Positions 32,319-41,090 of a DNA stretch of 43,972 nucleotides are shown in pieces; within the stretch, counting starts at the first letter, position 1; each line of letters opens with the position of its first letter. The stretch is from assembly GCA_025210485.1 (NCBI GenBank), contig JAOARN010000028.1:1-43972 (forward strand), written 5' to 3'. The translations under genes and the position numbers were made by a program. The notes beneath the pieces were generated by a model. It made no database searches and had not been told where the DNA came from. It saw nothing but the letters and a program-made list of their open reading frames with translations. Source of the stretch: Marinifilaceae bacterium (lineage in GTDB: Bacteria > Bacteroidota > Bacteroidia > Bacteroidales > Marinifilaceae).

Positions 32319-34892
32319 TTAAATAAAGTTTTGTTGAGGCTCTTCTTCTTCAAAAATTTTTTTTAAAAAAGGAATATCCCCACCAAACTCATATATAATC
32401 ATGTAAATTTTTATTCCCAGATAGATATTAAAAGCTTTTTCCGCATTAGTTTTTGGTTCTTTTATACAATCTCGTTTATATCTTTCAATTAACCAATTAA
32501 GTATAGGTTGATCTGGGCAACAGTTTTTAGGAAATTTTATAATGAAATTTTGATTGGAATGAAATTTTGAATTTGTTTCTTTATCTAGTTTTTTGTATAA
32601 GCTATAGAATTCATCGTATTGATTGATATAAGTTTTATTATTATCAGATAAAAGATTAGTAATAGGGTTTAAAAACTCTTTTAAAGTATTGTTTTTCAAT
32701 AATTCGATGAGTTCTTTGCCGCTATCCGAATTCAATTCATATTTGAATTTGGATTCTAATTCAGATTTTCGGATAAAGTTATAATGTCTGTCAACACCAT
32801 ACATATCATAGTATATTTTAAGTATGTCATTATTAAAAGGGTGTATTCTTAAACCTAATTTATTTAGAAAATGATCAAATTCTAGTATTGCTTTTATTTC
32901 ATTAAACATATGAATCGATATAAAATGATAATTTATCAAAGTTGAATTATATCTGAAATAAGGATTAGGAAACATAATAAATTTAACAAATTGGTCATCG
33001 TACCATTTACATGATTCTTCATAATGTTTGGTTTGATTTGTTTGATTTTTTTTTGTGTGTTCAAATATTTCAGATATCAGAGATCTAATTATGTCGAACG
33101 TATTGGTTTCATTAATAGGTTTTAATATCTTTTCTATATTTGAGAATATGGTATCTCTATTTTTAGGTAAATAATGAATCTGTTCTTTTATTAGTGCTAT
33201 TATGCCTTCAATATTGTATGGGGATAATTTAGATATAAGTGATTCATCTAGTATCTTGTAGATATTAAATAGAATAAATTTTTCAAAACTATTTAATTTA
33301 CTCTTTGATATAAGATCAAAAATATAGACTTGTCTACGGTTAGCGATTTTACTGTTTAATGATAAATTTAAGTCTTCGTAAATATATTCATCAAATGAGA
33401 AAATTCCGATTGTATCATCACAGTTGCATATGCTTATTTGGTTATCTTCATATTTGTAGAATAAACATTTTTTTATGGTATAATAATTTGCATCGTTTGA
33501 ATCTATATGTATAAGTCCAAAATATTTATTGTGTTTAAAATCTTCCTTTGTAACTTTATATTTTTCGCTTAGCTTAAGTATTTTGAATTTTAAATATTTG
33601 AAAATTTCATTGAAGACATCTTTTCGGATTTTTACTGGCTCAAGTTCAGTACTATCTATATTATAAATTTCGTTATTTAAGATTGTTTTTATATTTTTCA
33701 CGAAATTACCATAATTAATTAAATTGGTATATATTTCTTGATTCTTAAATTTAAAAAATTGAACTAGTTTATTTAAATTCTGTAGAAATTCATCTGTTTT
33801 TAATTCCTTTTTGGAGAATTTCAGGTTTAAGTCTTCTGAATATAGTTCTGCATCAGCAATATAATTTGATTTATAGCAATAGTATTGAATTAAATCTATA
33901 GTTCTCGTTATTTCTTCATCAAATTTATTGTTGCTTAGTTTGAATAATTTAATAAGATTGTAAGCTTTCTCATATATAGAACTAAAAATATATTGAACAT
34001 CTTTTTTCAAATGAATAATGAGGAATGATTCTAAATGTTTTGATTTAATTTCTTCAGGTTTTATATTGAGTTTATCTGATATTGTATTTCTAGCTTCTTT
34101 TATATCTTCAAATTGTTTTGATTCATATGGTATTTTGTATTCCTTGCATGTGTATTCTAACTCCTCGATTGAAATATTTGTGTAATCTAGGTTGACAAGT
34201 TTTAGTTTTGATTTATATCTTTTTGAAACTATATCCAAGTTTGAAGAACTAAGGCTGCCCTCTATAGCTTTTATAGGATCTAGGTCTTTAACAATTTCCT
34301 CTCTTTTTTTCATAATAGCCATAATGACATTATACGTAAAGTTATTATGGTCTCCAATTTTTTTTAGAGTTGTGTCAGCTATTCCCAAAGCTTTTTTAAG
34401 ATCTATTATTTCTTGGGACAATTTTTTAAATTTTGAATTTAAGCTAGTATTTTGATTGTCTTCTAGATTATTGCTTTTGTCTACGTTAGAGTCCTCTTTT
34501 TGAGACAAGTGAAGAAGGTTGAAGTGTGTCTTTACTGTATTAATAGTATATTCAACTTCAGCAATTGTAAGATTTTCATCGATTTTTTCTTGATTGGAAA
34601 GTATAGAATAATGATTTAAAAGGACAAGATTTTCAAGTTGATATAATTTAATTTTATCTGTTGAAATATGCAAACGATCTGATATATTATTTGCATTATT
34701 TTTCAAAGAATTAAAATAATCCAAATCATCTTTATTCTTAACTCCTATTATCGTAATTATATTTTCTAATTCGTTAATATTACAATTAAATACATTTATT
34801 TCATTTAGAAAATTGATAGGTTCTGCAACTTGATTTATTACTTTTATGTTAGTCTGGTTGCTAGCATTGTTCGAATCTTTAAATATCTGCAT
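32319..34892 (-). CDS. Family A copy 2, unrecognised 857-residue protein
   Basis: Starts at ATG 34892-34890 with MQIFKDSNNASNQTNIKVIN, parallel to copy 1, and keeps the full C-terminus (FLKKIFEEEEPQQNFI). The central region of about 240 residues differs strongly from copy 1, while the blocks DANYYTIKKCLFYK, EYIYEDLNLSLNSKI, AYIFDLI-type strands (here VYIFDLI), FISIHMFNEIKAILEFD, LGLRIHPFN, YGVDRHYNFIRKSELESK and LNWLIERYKRDCIKEPKTN are shared. No signal peptide, transmembrane helix or known catalytic motif. The strict conservation of RHYNFIRKSEL and of the YKRDCIKEPKTN block suggests a functional C-terminal domain. Upstream is the conserved 250-base block. The function is unknown. Confidence 0.78.
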   Translation of the reverse strand: MQIFKDSNNASNQTNIKVINQVAEPINFLNEINVFNCNINELENIITIIGVKNKDDLDYFNSLKNNANNISDRLHISTDKIKLYQLENLVLLNHYSILSNQEKIDENLTIAEVEYTINTVKTHFNLLHLSQKEDSNVDKSNNLEDNQNTSLNSKFKKLSQEIIDLKKALGIADTTLKKIGDHNNFTYNVIMAIMKKREEIVKDLDPIKAIEGSLSSSNLDIVSKRYKSKLKLVNLDYTNISIEELEYTCKEYKIPYESKQFEDIKEARNTISDKLNIKPEEIKSKHLESFLIIHLKKDVQYIFSSIYEKAYNLIKLFKLSNNKFDEEITRTIDLIQYYCYKSNYIADAELYSEDLNLKFSKKELKTDEFLQNLNKLVQFFKFKNQEIYTNLINYGNFVKNIKTILNNEIYNIDSTELEPVKIRKDVFNEIFKYLKFKILKLSEKYKVTKEDFKHNKYFGLIHIDSNDANYYTIKKCLFYKYEDNQISICNCDDTIGIFSFDEYIYEDLNLSLNSKIANRRQVYIFDLISKSKLNSFEKFILFNIYKILDESLISKLSPYNIEGIIALIKEQIHYLPKNRDTIFSNIEKILKPINETNTFDIIRSLISEIFEHTKKNQTNQTKHYEESCKWYDDQFVKFIMFPNPYFRYNSTLINYHFISIHMFNEIKAILEFDHFLNKLGLRIHPFNNDILKIYYDMYGVDRHYNFIRKSELESKFKYELNSDSGKELIELLKNNTLKEFLNPITNLLSDNNKTYINQYDEFYSLYKKLDKETNSKFHSNQNFIIKFPKNCCPDQPILNWLIERYKRDCIKEPKTNAEKAFNIYLGIKIYMIIYEFGGDIPFLKKIFEEEEPQQNFI

Positions 34893-35142
34893 TTTATTTT
34901 TAAAAATATAAAAAACAAAAAATACAAATACTATAATTTTATTGCTTGAAACTGTAAAGGATATCTATACAAGGCTTTATAAATATGTTTATTTTCATTT
35001 ATTGAAATATTCTGTTTGTTTTCATTTATTAATCTTAATATATTCGAAAATCAAATTGCGGAAGAACTTTAGTAATAATATTTATTTATATTCTAAAATA
35101 CTTAATTCCATATTCCAATATATTTTATCTAATTTGACATAA
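34893..35142 (-). repeat. Conserved 250-base upstream block, copy 2
   Basis: Counterpart of 31916-32165. The remaining bases to 35220 are AT-rich and hold the start region of the divergent pepD gene (taacttag and a TTG-like element near 35170-35200 are weak promoter candidates). Confidence 0.85.
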
Positions 35143-35220
35143 ATTGTTATAAAAAATAAAAAAAAACTATTGAATTTTGAAGATAAAAAATAACTTAGCA
35201 GAAATTTAATATAAATAATC

Positions 35221-36684
35221 ATGGAAAAAGTACTATATAGCTTAAAACCACAGAAAGTTTGGGAATGTTTTGAAGAAATTTGTCAAGTTCCAAGACCTTC
35301 CAAAAAAGAGGAGAAGATAATCGAATTCTTATTGAAATTCGGACAAGATAATAATCTAGAAACTAAACGTGACGAAATAGGTAATGTTATAATTAAAAAA
35401 CCTGCCAGTGCAGGCATGGAAGATATCAAACCTGTTGTATTGCAATCGCATATGGATATGGTATGTGAGAAAAATAATGATACAGTTCACGATTTTGACA
35501 AAGATCCAATCATACCATATATTGATGGTGAGTGGGTTAAAGCAAAAGGAACAACTCTAGGTGCGGATGACGGTATCGGAATGGCGGCACAAATGGCATT
35601 ATTATTATCTGATGATATAAAACATGGTCCTATTGAATGTCTTTTTACTGTTGATGAGGAAACAGGTCTTTCAGGTGCTTTTGCCTTACAGCCTGGATTT
35701 GTAGAATCAAACATTTTGTTAAATCTTGATTCTGAAGACGAAGGTGAAATTTTTATTGGTTGTGCGGGTGGTATCGATACCTTGGCAACTATGAGCTATG
35801 AGAAAGAGGATGTAGTCGAAGGCTTATATACTGCTCGAATTGATGTTAAAGGTCTGCTAGGTGGACACTCAGGTGACGAGATTAATAAAAATAGAGGAAA
35901 CTCGAATAAAATATTAAATAGATTCCTTTGGGAATTTAACAATAAATATGGAATTCGTATTGCTAAATTCGATGGTGGTAATCTTAGAAATGCTATTCCT
36001 AGAGAAGCTCATGCTGTGATTGCTATCCCATCTAAGTATAAAGAAAATCTTAGAATCGATCTTAATGTATACGCTTCTGCTATGGAAGAGGAGTGGAAAA
36101 TAAATGAACCTAAGCTTTCTATTACTATGGAAACTTGTTCAGCTCCTGAATTTGTAATTGATAAGGATTCGAGTGATAAATTATTGAATGCAATATATGC
36201 TTGTCCTCATGGAGTTTTTAATATGAGTACAAAAATGCCAGGTATGGTTGAAACTTCAACAAATCTTGCTTCGGTTAAATTTGTAGAAAACAATCAGATT
36301 GTTATTACAACTTCTCAAAGAAGTGATATCGAAAACGGTAAATGGGATATAGCTCAAATGGTTGAATCTGTTTTTGTGATGGCTGGTGCTAAGGTTGAAC
36401 ATACTGACGGATATCCTGGATGGGCTCCTAATCCTGATTCTGAAATATTGGAAGTAGCTGCTAAATCATATGAAGATCTTTTTGGTAAAAAACCAATAGT
36501 AAGATCTATTCATGCTGGTTTGGAATGCGGATTATTCCTTGAAAAATATCCTTCAATGGATATGATTTCATTTGGTCCAACATTGAGAGATGTTCATTCT
36601 CCTGATGAAAAGATTAATATCGAAACAGTTGAGAAATTTTGGTTACATCTAGTTGATATTTTAGCTAGAATTCCTAAAAACTAA
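35221..36684 (+). CDS. pepD: Aminoacyl-histidine dipeptidase (M20 family)
   Basis: A 487-residue zinc dipeptidase that cleaves Xaa-His and other dipeptides in the cytoplasm. Metal and catalytic segments: QSHMDMVCEKN with His77 and Asp79; TLGADDGIGMAAQMALL with the bridging Asp; TVDEETGLSGAFAL with the catalytic Glu and metal-binding Glu; LNLDSEDEGEIFIGCAGG; and near the C-terminus SIHAGLECGLF and SFGPTLRDVHSPDEKI with the last His. The insertion domain (GLLGGHSGDEINKNRGN) is typical of PepD. Length is normal. The start at ATG 35221 is followed directly by the usual YSLKPQKVWECFEEI opening. It stands alone, with a strong terminator at 36688-36723. Confidence 0.95.
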   Translation: MEKVLYSLKPQKVWECFEEICQVPRPSKKEEKIIEFLLKFGQDNNLETKRDEIGNVIIKKPASAGMEDIKPVVLQSHMDMVCEKNNDTVHDFDKDPIIPYIDGEWVKAKGTTLGADDGIGMAAQMALLLSDDIKHGPIECLFTVDEETGLSGAFALQPGFVESNILLNLDSEDEGEIFIGCAGGIDTLATMSYEKEDVVEGLYTARIDVKGLLGGHSGDEINKNRGNSNKILNRFLWEFNNKYGIRIAKFDGGNLRNAIPREAHAVIAIPSKYKENLRIDLNVYASAMEEEWKINEPKLSITMETCSAPEFVIDKDSSDKLLNAIYACPHGVFNMSTKMPGMVETSTNLASVKFVENNQIVITTSQRSDIENGKWDIAQMVESVFVMAGAKVEHTDGYPGWAPNPDSEILEVAAKSYEDLFGKKPIVRSIHAGLECGLFLEKYPSMDMISFGPTLRDVHSPDEKINIETVEKFWLHLVDILARIPKN

Positions 36685-36687
36685 TTA

Positions 36688-36723
36688 TAAAAAAAATGCG
36701 ATGTTAGAACATCGCATTTTTTT
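36688..36723. terminator. Bidirectional terminator between pepD and DUF885-like gene
   Basis: The stem aaaaatgcgatgtt and aacatcgcattttt encloses a 3-base loop (aga region near 36706-36708), with A- and T-runs outside it. It is placed a few bases from the stops of two convergent genes. Confidence 0.92.
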
Positions 36724-36735
36724 ATATAGCTTATC

Positions 36736-38034
36736 TTATTTAAGATTTGAAGGAACCTGAGGAGTTGAGATCAGATAAGTAAATATATCCCATCTATTTT
36801 TGTTTGTTTTATTTTCTCCCATCTTTGATTCAACATAAGTCTCAACTAAATCTTGTCCCCAATTATAGTTTATAATATATGATCGATACGTCTCAGGAAA
36901 TCTAAAACTTGATTCGCTGGCTTTTCTCAAAGCATATTTCTCAAGCCATTCGCCTGTCTTCGATTTATCCCATTTACCATCTAAATAGTTTCTCATTGCA
37001 ACAGTTCTAGCATAAGTCAATTTATGAGTTAATTCTTGTATCTGATAATACAAATCCGCTTTTGCAACATTGAGACCCGCTAGTGGAAACAAAACTTCCT
37101 TCTCAAATTTGATTCTTTCTTTTTTAGGAAAAACGACATTTATTCCATAGTTAGCTGTTCCTTCTGCAATCAGAGATTGTGGACTAAATAGGGGATAGAC
37201 AGAAAACTCAAGCCATTTTCTTTTCTTTACCATATTAGTCTCCAGTAGCGAATTATAGACATGATGCCCTGGGTATCCCTCGTGGCTAGCAAGATCAATG
37301 GCTCTATCAATCAATATTGGAAAGTCGGTGTTTACCTGAATCAAACTAAAATTATTACCCTTATACCAATTGTATCCTGCCCAAGCCTTATCACTAACAT
37401 ATTCTAGTTTGAAATTTTCATTTGCAGGCAAATTTATATACTTTTTAGTCCTTCTTCTTGACTCCTCAATTGCAGTTCTAAAAACAGCATCTAATTTCTC
37501 TTTTGCTATAACGAATTCTGATTTAAATTTATTCACTCGATTGATTAAATCGCCATTTCCTGGTAACTTTTCTTCCAGCTTAGCGATAATATTTTCAAAA
37601 TAAGCTTGATCAAACTCAGGAACTACAGCATCATATAATTTTTCTGACTCTTCATTGAAACTGTATTTCTCACCACTTAGCATTTTTACTCTTGCTTTTA
37701 CAGCAATTAACTGCTTCTGCATGTATTTTTTTCGCAGACTCAACATTTTATCCTTTTCCGAAACCGATATTGTCTTTAATTTGGATTCCATATCATTAAT
37801 AGTCTTCAAAAGTCTTTCGCTTGGAATATTTTCTTCCTTTAGTTTAGATACATCCTCTTTCCATTCAGTTGGACCATAGTAGGCATCTACATACAAATTA
37901 TCATAATTACCGATTTCTAGCACAGTTAATACATATTGCTTTGCTATTTCATTTAAACTCTGTTCTGGATTTTTTCTCTTATTGCATGATAGTAATGCAA
38001 TGCTAATTAGAAAAATAGGAATAAATTTTTTCAT
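36736..38034 (-). CDS. DUF885-like metalloprotease lipoprotein
   Basis: A 432-residue protein. The N-terminus is a lipoprotein signal (MKKFIPIFLISIALLSC), with the lipobox Cys followed by NKRKNPEQ. The hallmark is ASHEGYPGHHVYNSLL: His251, Glu252 and the HH pair at 257-258, the form (HExxxGHH) seen in DUF885 and related zinc carboxypeptidase-like families. The likely third ligand is a Glu in LIAEGTANYGINVVFP downstream. The N-terminal 200 residues are helical and charged. The role is probably hydrolysis of peptides at the cell envelope; the substrate is unknown. Convergent with pepD across a terminator. Its length is on the short side for DUF885 (often 550-600 residues), so it may be a separate subfamily. 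Confidence 0.85.
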   Translation of the reverse strand: MKKFIPIFLISIALLSCNKRKNPEQSLNEIAKQYVLTVLEIGNYDNLYVDAYYGPTEWKEDVSKLKEENIPSERLLKTINDMESKLKTISVSEKDKMLSLRKKYMQKQLIAVKARVKMLSGEKYSFNEESEKLYDAVVPEFDQAYFENIIAKLEEKLPGNGDLINRVNKFKSEFVIAKEKLDAVFRTAIEESRRRTKKYINLPANENFKLEYVSDKAWAGYNWYKGNNFSLIQVNTDFPILIDRAIDLASHEGYPGHHVYNSLLETNMVKKRKWLEFSVYPLFSPQSLIAEGTANYGINVVFPKKERIKFEKEVLFPLAGLNVAKADLYYQIQELTHKLTYARTVAMRNYLDGKWDKSKTGEWLEKYALRKASESSFRFPETYRSYIINYNWGQDLVETYVESKMGENKTNKNRWDIFTYLISTPQVPSNLK

Positions 38035-38077
38035 TATTTATAAGTTTATTTAAAGATTAGATATTCTAGAGTTAAAA

Positions 38078-38752
38078 CTATTGTTTATTGACATATTTAC
38101 CAACAAGTACACCCATAAAAAGAACGGTATATATTTGTCCAACCAGCCCTATTAGTATCGAAATCTTTTGAGCCAATTCGGTGGTAGGTACAATATCACC
38201 ATATCCTATACTCATCAGAGTTATAAAACTATAATATATAAGTACAGATATTTTTTCTTCGATACTATGACTGATAATCATTACAGACTTAAATGAATCA
38301 GGCTGTATAATTTCAATCCCTAAAACAAGATAAAAAGCAACAATCCCTACAGACAAATAACCTGATATAATTCCAAAAACAACTGCTCGGTCCACTTGTT
38401 TTGAAAACCATATCTCTTTCAATAACGAGCGTGTAACTTCTATATTGAAAGCAAGTCCACAGAAATAATGAAACAATTGTTCGATGGTGAAAATATTTCC
38501 TTTGAAATTGAAAATCCAAAACAAAAGCTGATTAATACTGATGCCTATTAATATAGAAAGCCAGAGTTTCCATTTATGAGATACGACTAAAAAACCTGCT
38601 AGTATATTAATGCTTATGCAAATTGGAAATATTGTTGTGTGATATAATGAATTAGGAAATAATAATGATCCAAAAATCAATAAAATTTGACTGGAAAGAT
38701 AGATTCCAAATCTATGTCTAAATAAAAATTCTTTAAGCTTGACTTGAGCCAT
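38078..38752 (-). CDS. Two-helix potassium channel family protein
   Basis: A 224-residue membrane protein. I choose ATG 38752; a TTG start at 38824 would add 24 residues of no membrane character. Early hydrophobic segments lie at residues about 20-75 (IYLSSQILLIFGSLLF and ILAGFLVVS), followed by a segment with VVFGIISGYLSVGIVAFYLV. The C-terminal pore module is YYSFITLMSIGYGDIVPTT followed by ISILIGLVGQIYTVLFMGVLVG, the selectivity filter being SIGYGD, close to the TVGYGD consensus. It is an Ion_trans_2 type channel, here with additional N-terminal helices. No cytoplasmic RCK or cNMP domain is seen; it ends with YVNKQ. Probably potassium selective. Confidence 0.88.
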   Translation of the reverse strand: MAQVKLKEFLFRHRFGIYLSSQILLIFGSLLFPNSLYHTTIFPICISINILAGFLVVSHKWKLWLSILIGISINQLLFWIFNFKGNIFTIEQLFHYFCGLAFNIEVTRSLLKEIWFSKQVDRAVVFGIISGYLSVGIVAFYLVLGIEIIQPDSFKSVMIISHSIEEKISVLIYYSFITLMSIGYGDIVPTTELAQKISILIGLVGQIYTVLFMGVLVGKYVNKQ

Positions 38753-39234
38753 ATGATAAAAAATATATGTTATTCTTAAATTGATGTATCGCTCAAATTT
38801 AGGATATGTTAAATTCTTTAGCAAACAAAAGAACTCAAATAAAATTAAGGATAGAATAAAAAATGAAGAATGATTGATTTTATTCGTCTAGAATATATAC
38901 TATTTAGTCAACAAAAAATTATTGTTAAGCAAAATGACTGCGTGTTATGATTATGATAATATTATTTGAACCAATATTTACTATATTTATTGAGCATGTA
39001 TAATAAATATTTATAAGCTTTTGTTAAATAAGCAAACTGAAAAAATCAATTATTTTAATTGAATTATAATACTGATTATTAAATGAAATACTATGCTTAT
39101 TTTTTCTTATATTTATATGTAGCGACATTGTGATTCTGTTGTAGATATAAGATTAATGGAACATATATTTAAATATGTATAAAATGGAATAAATTTTGTT
39201 GCTGTTCTTAGATCGAAATATAAAAATAACAATT
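38753..39234. other. Gene-free divergent region
   Basis: This 482-base AT-rich region separates the channel gene (minus) and the LPP20-like gene (plus). It contains only short frames and the unused TTG starts. TaaattttgTTG at 39190-39200 is close to, but not exactly, the TAnnTTTG box. No repeat or RNA was recognised. Confidence 0.4.
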
Positions 39235-41067
39235 ATGATTAGAAATCTACTACTAATTTCAAGCTTTTTATTGTTTACTATACAAACCAATAGTCAAACC
39301 ATTGAGTTTATAAAATCAAGTCCGCAATCATATATCTGGGGCGAGGCTAAAAGTGATTTATTAGAAGAGGCAGATAATGAAGCTTTAAGCCAAATTATAA
39401 ATCAAATATCAACCTATGTCACTAGCGATGTGAATTATAAGAAACAGGCAAGCCAAATCAAAAATAAAGAAATTATTGCAGAGGATTTTAATTCTGTTGT
39501 TAAAACTTACTCAATGGCTAGTTTGAATAATACTCACCGAATTGTTATTTCGGACGAACCCGAAGCACATGTGTTTAGGTATATAAAAAGATCAGAAATA
39601 AAAAAAGTTTTTCAACAACGAAAAAATAAAATCAAACAATTCTATCAAAATGCTGTCCAGGCTGAAAAGGATTATAAAATAGCCGATGCTTTAAGATATT
39701 ACTATTGGTCGGCTCTTTTATTAAAAACTATTCCAAATTCGGGCAATTTTTCAATCGAAACCGATCTTGGTGAAAAGAAATTCCTAATAGCATATCTGCC
39801 GCTTTTAATCAATGATATTTTTGATAATCTGGATATAAAACTTAAGAAGATAAATAAGAAAACCAATAGGGAGGATATCATCCTATCAATTTTGTACAAG
39901 AATAAACCTGTTACAAATGCTGAGTTTTCATTCTTTACTGGTTCCGATTGGTCAAATAAAATTAGTGCTAAGGATGGTTTGGCATTAATTGAATTATTAG
40001 GAGCTGAATGTGATAAAACTAGTATTAAAATTAAGTGGGAATATATATTCAAAGGTGAGGCACGTATTGATAGAGAATTAGAGGAGGTTATGAAAGTGGT
40101 AAGAAGAGTGCCTTTCAAAAAGGCTTATCATATCATCAATTTGGAATTAGATTCGGAAACTACACAATTATCAAAAGCTTCGGTTGACCAAATCACCGAA
40201 ACCAACTCAAGTTTAGACATAAAAGCAAAATCGAATATTTCATATGTAGATAACACAAAAGCATACCTAGAGAATCTTGTAAAAGTTTTCGATAATATTA
40301 ATGATAAAAACAATGTCGCTATCAACGAAATTTTTACGGAACAAGGTCTGGATTCATACAAAAAACTCATAAAGTACGGGAATGCACAGATAATAGATAC
40401 TTCAAATTTAAAGTTTTTCAGATACGATGACGAAGTTATTGCTCGATCAATAAATATGAGTTTTAAATTTAAAAATAACGATAAAACTTTTGTCGAAAAT
40501 GTAAACTTTAGTTTTAATGCTGACAATAAAATTGATGATATTTCTTTTGGATTGAGCAATATAGCTTTGGAAAATATAAATAAAAGAAAAAAATGGGCAG
40601 AGAAAGATAGACTACTTTTAATACGATTTCTAGAAACCTATAAAACTGCATACGCTTTGAAAAGAATTGATTATTTGGATCAAATATTTGCCGACGATGC
40701 CATTATTATTACTGGACGAGTTGTAAAGAAAACAAAACATAATGACAATAATTATATTGATAATGAAGTCATAAAATATAATAGACAAACGAAGGAACAA
40801 TTTATTAAAAACCTAAAATACTCATTTAATAGTAAAGAATACATTAATTTGAAATTTGAGGAAAGTAAAATAAGAAAAAGTGGTCTTAAGGGTGACGTGT
40901 ATGGAATAAACATAAAACAAAATTATTATTCAAATAACTATGGAGATGTCGGTTATCTCTTTTTAATGGTAGATCTAAATAATAAAAAACAACCTATTAT
41001 TCATGTCAGAACATGGCAACCGAATTCAAATTTAAACGAGCAAATATATAATTTATCTGATTTTTAA
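39235..41067 (+). CDS. Secreted LPP20-like / NTF2-like protein (hypothetical)
   Basis: A 610-residue exported protein, starting at ATG 39235. A TTG 13 codons upstream would place polar residues before the signal peptide MIRNLLLISSFLLFTIQTNS. Residues of about 27-130 resemble the LPP20 lipoprotein-like domain: YIWGEAKSDLLEEADNEALS, then QIINQISTYVTSDV. A Lys/Gln-rich helical segment with a TPR-like unit (AVQAEKDYKIADALRYYYWS) follows. The C-terminal 150 residues (LLIRFLETYKTAYALKRIDY, FADDAIIITGR) look like an NTF2/SnoaL-like domain. It is 23 bases from the PEGA gene, so the pair is an operon, probably of envelope proteins. The exact function is unknown; relatives in this order are often encoded beside PEGA-domain proteins. 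Confidence 0.75.
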   Translation: MIRNLLLISSFLLFTIQTNSQTIEFIKSSPQSYIWGEAKSDLLEEADNEALSQIINQISTYVTSDVNYKKQASQIKNKEIIAEDFNSVVKTYSMASLNNTHRIVISDEPEAHVFRYIKRSEIKKVFQQRKNKIKQFYQNAVQAEKDYKIADALRYYYWSALLLKTIPNSGNFSIETDLGEKKFLIAYLPLLINDIFDNLDIKLKKINKKTNREDIILSILYKNKPVTNAEFSFFTGSDWSNKISAKDGLALIELLGAECDKTSIKIKWEYIFKGEARIDRELEEVMKVVRRVPFKKAYHIINLELDSETTQLSKASVDQITETNSSLDIKAKSNISYVDNTKAYLENLVKVFDNINDKNNVAINEIFTEQGLDSYKKLIKYGNAQIIDTSNLKFFRYDDEVIARSINMSFKFKNNDKTFVENVNFSFNADNKIDDISFGLSNIALENINKRKKWAEKDRLLLIRFLETYKTAYALKRIDYLDQIFADDAIIITGRVVKKTKHNDNNYIDNEVIKYNRQTKEQFIKNLKYSFNSKEYINLKFEESKIRKSGLKGDVYGINIKQNYYSNNYGDVGYLFLMVDLNNKKQPIIHVRTWQPNSNLNEQIYNLSDF

Positions 41068-41090
41068 AAAAATGCTTAATTCTATATAAA

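Noticed and set aside
34942..35142. 66-codon plus-strand frame in the conserved upstream block of family A copy 2
   Set aside because: TTG start, and the equivalent frame in copy 1 is stopped by TAA after 29 codons, so the conservation is not coding.
38753..38824. TTG start giving a 248-residue potassium channel
   Set aside because: The extra 24 residues are polar and not expected before the first membrane region; ATG 38752 is simpler.
39196..39234. TTG start 13 codons upstream of the LPP20-like gene
   Set aside because: It would place polar residues before the clear signal peptide beginning at ATG 39235.
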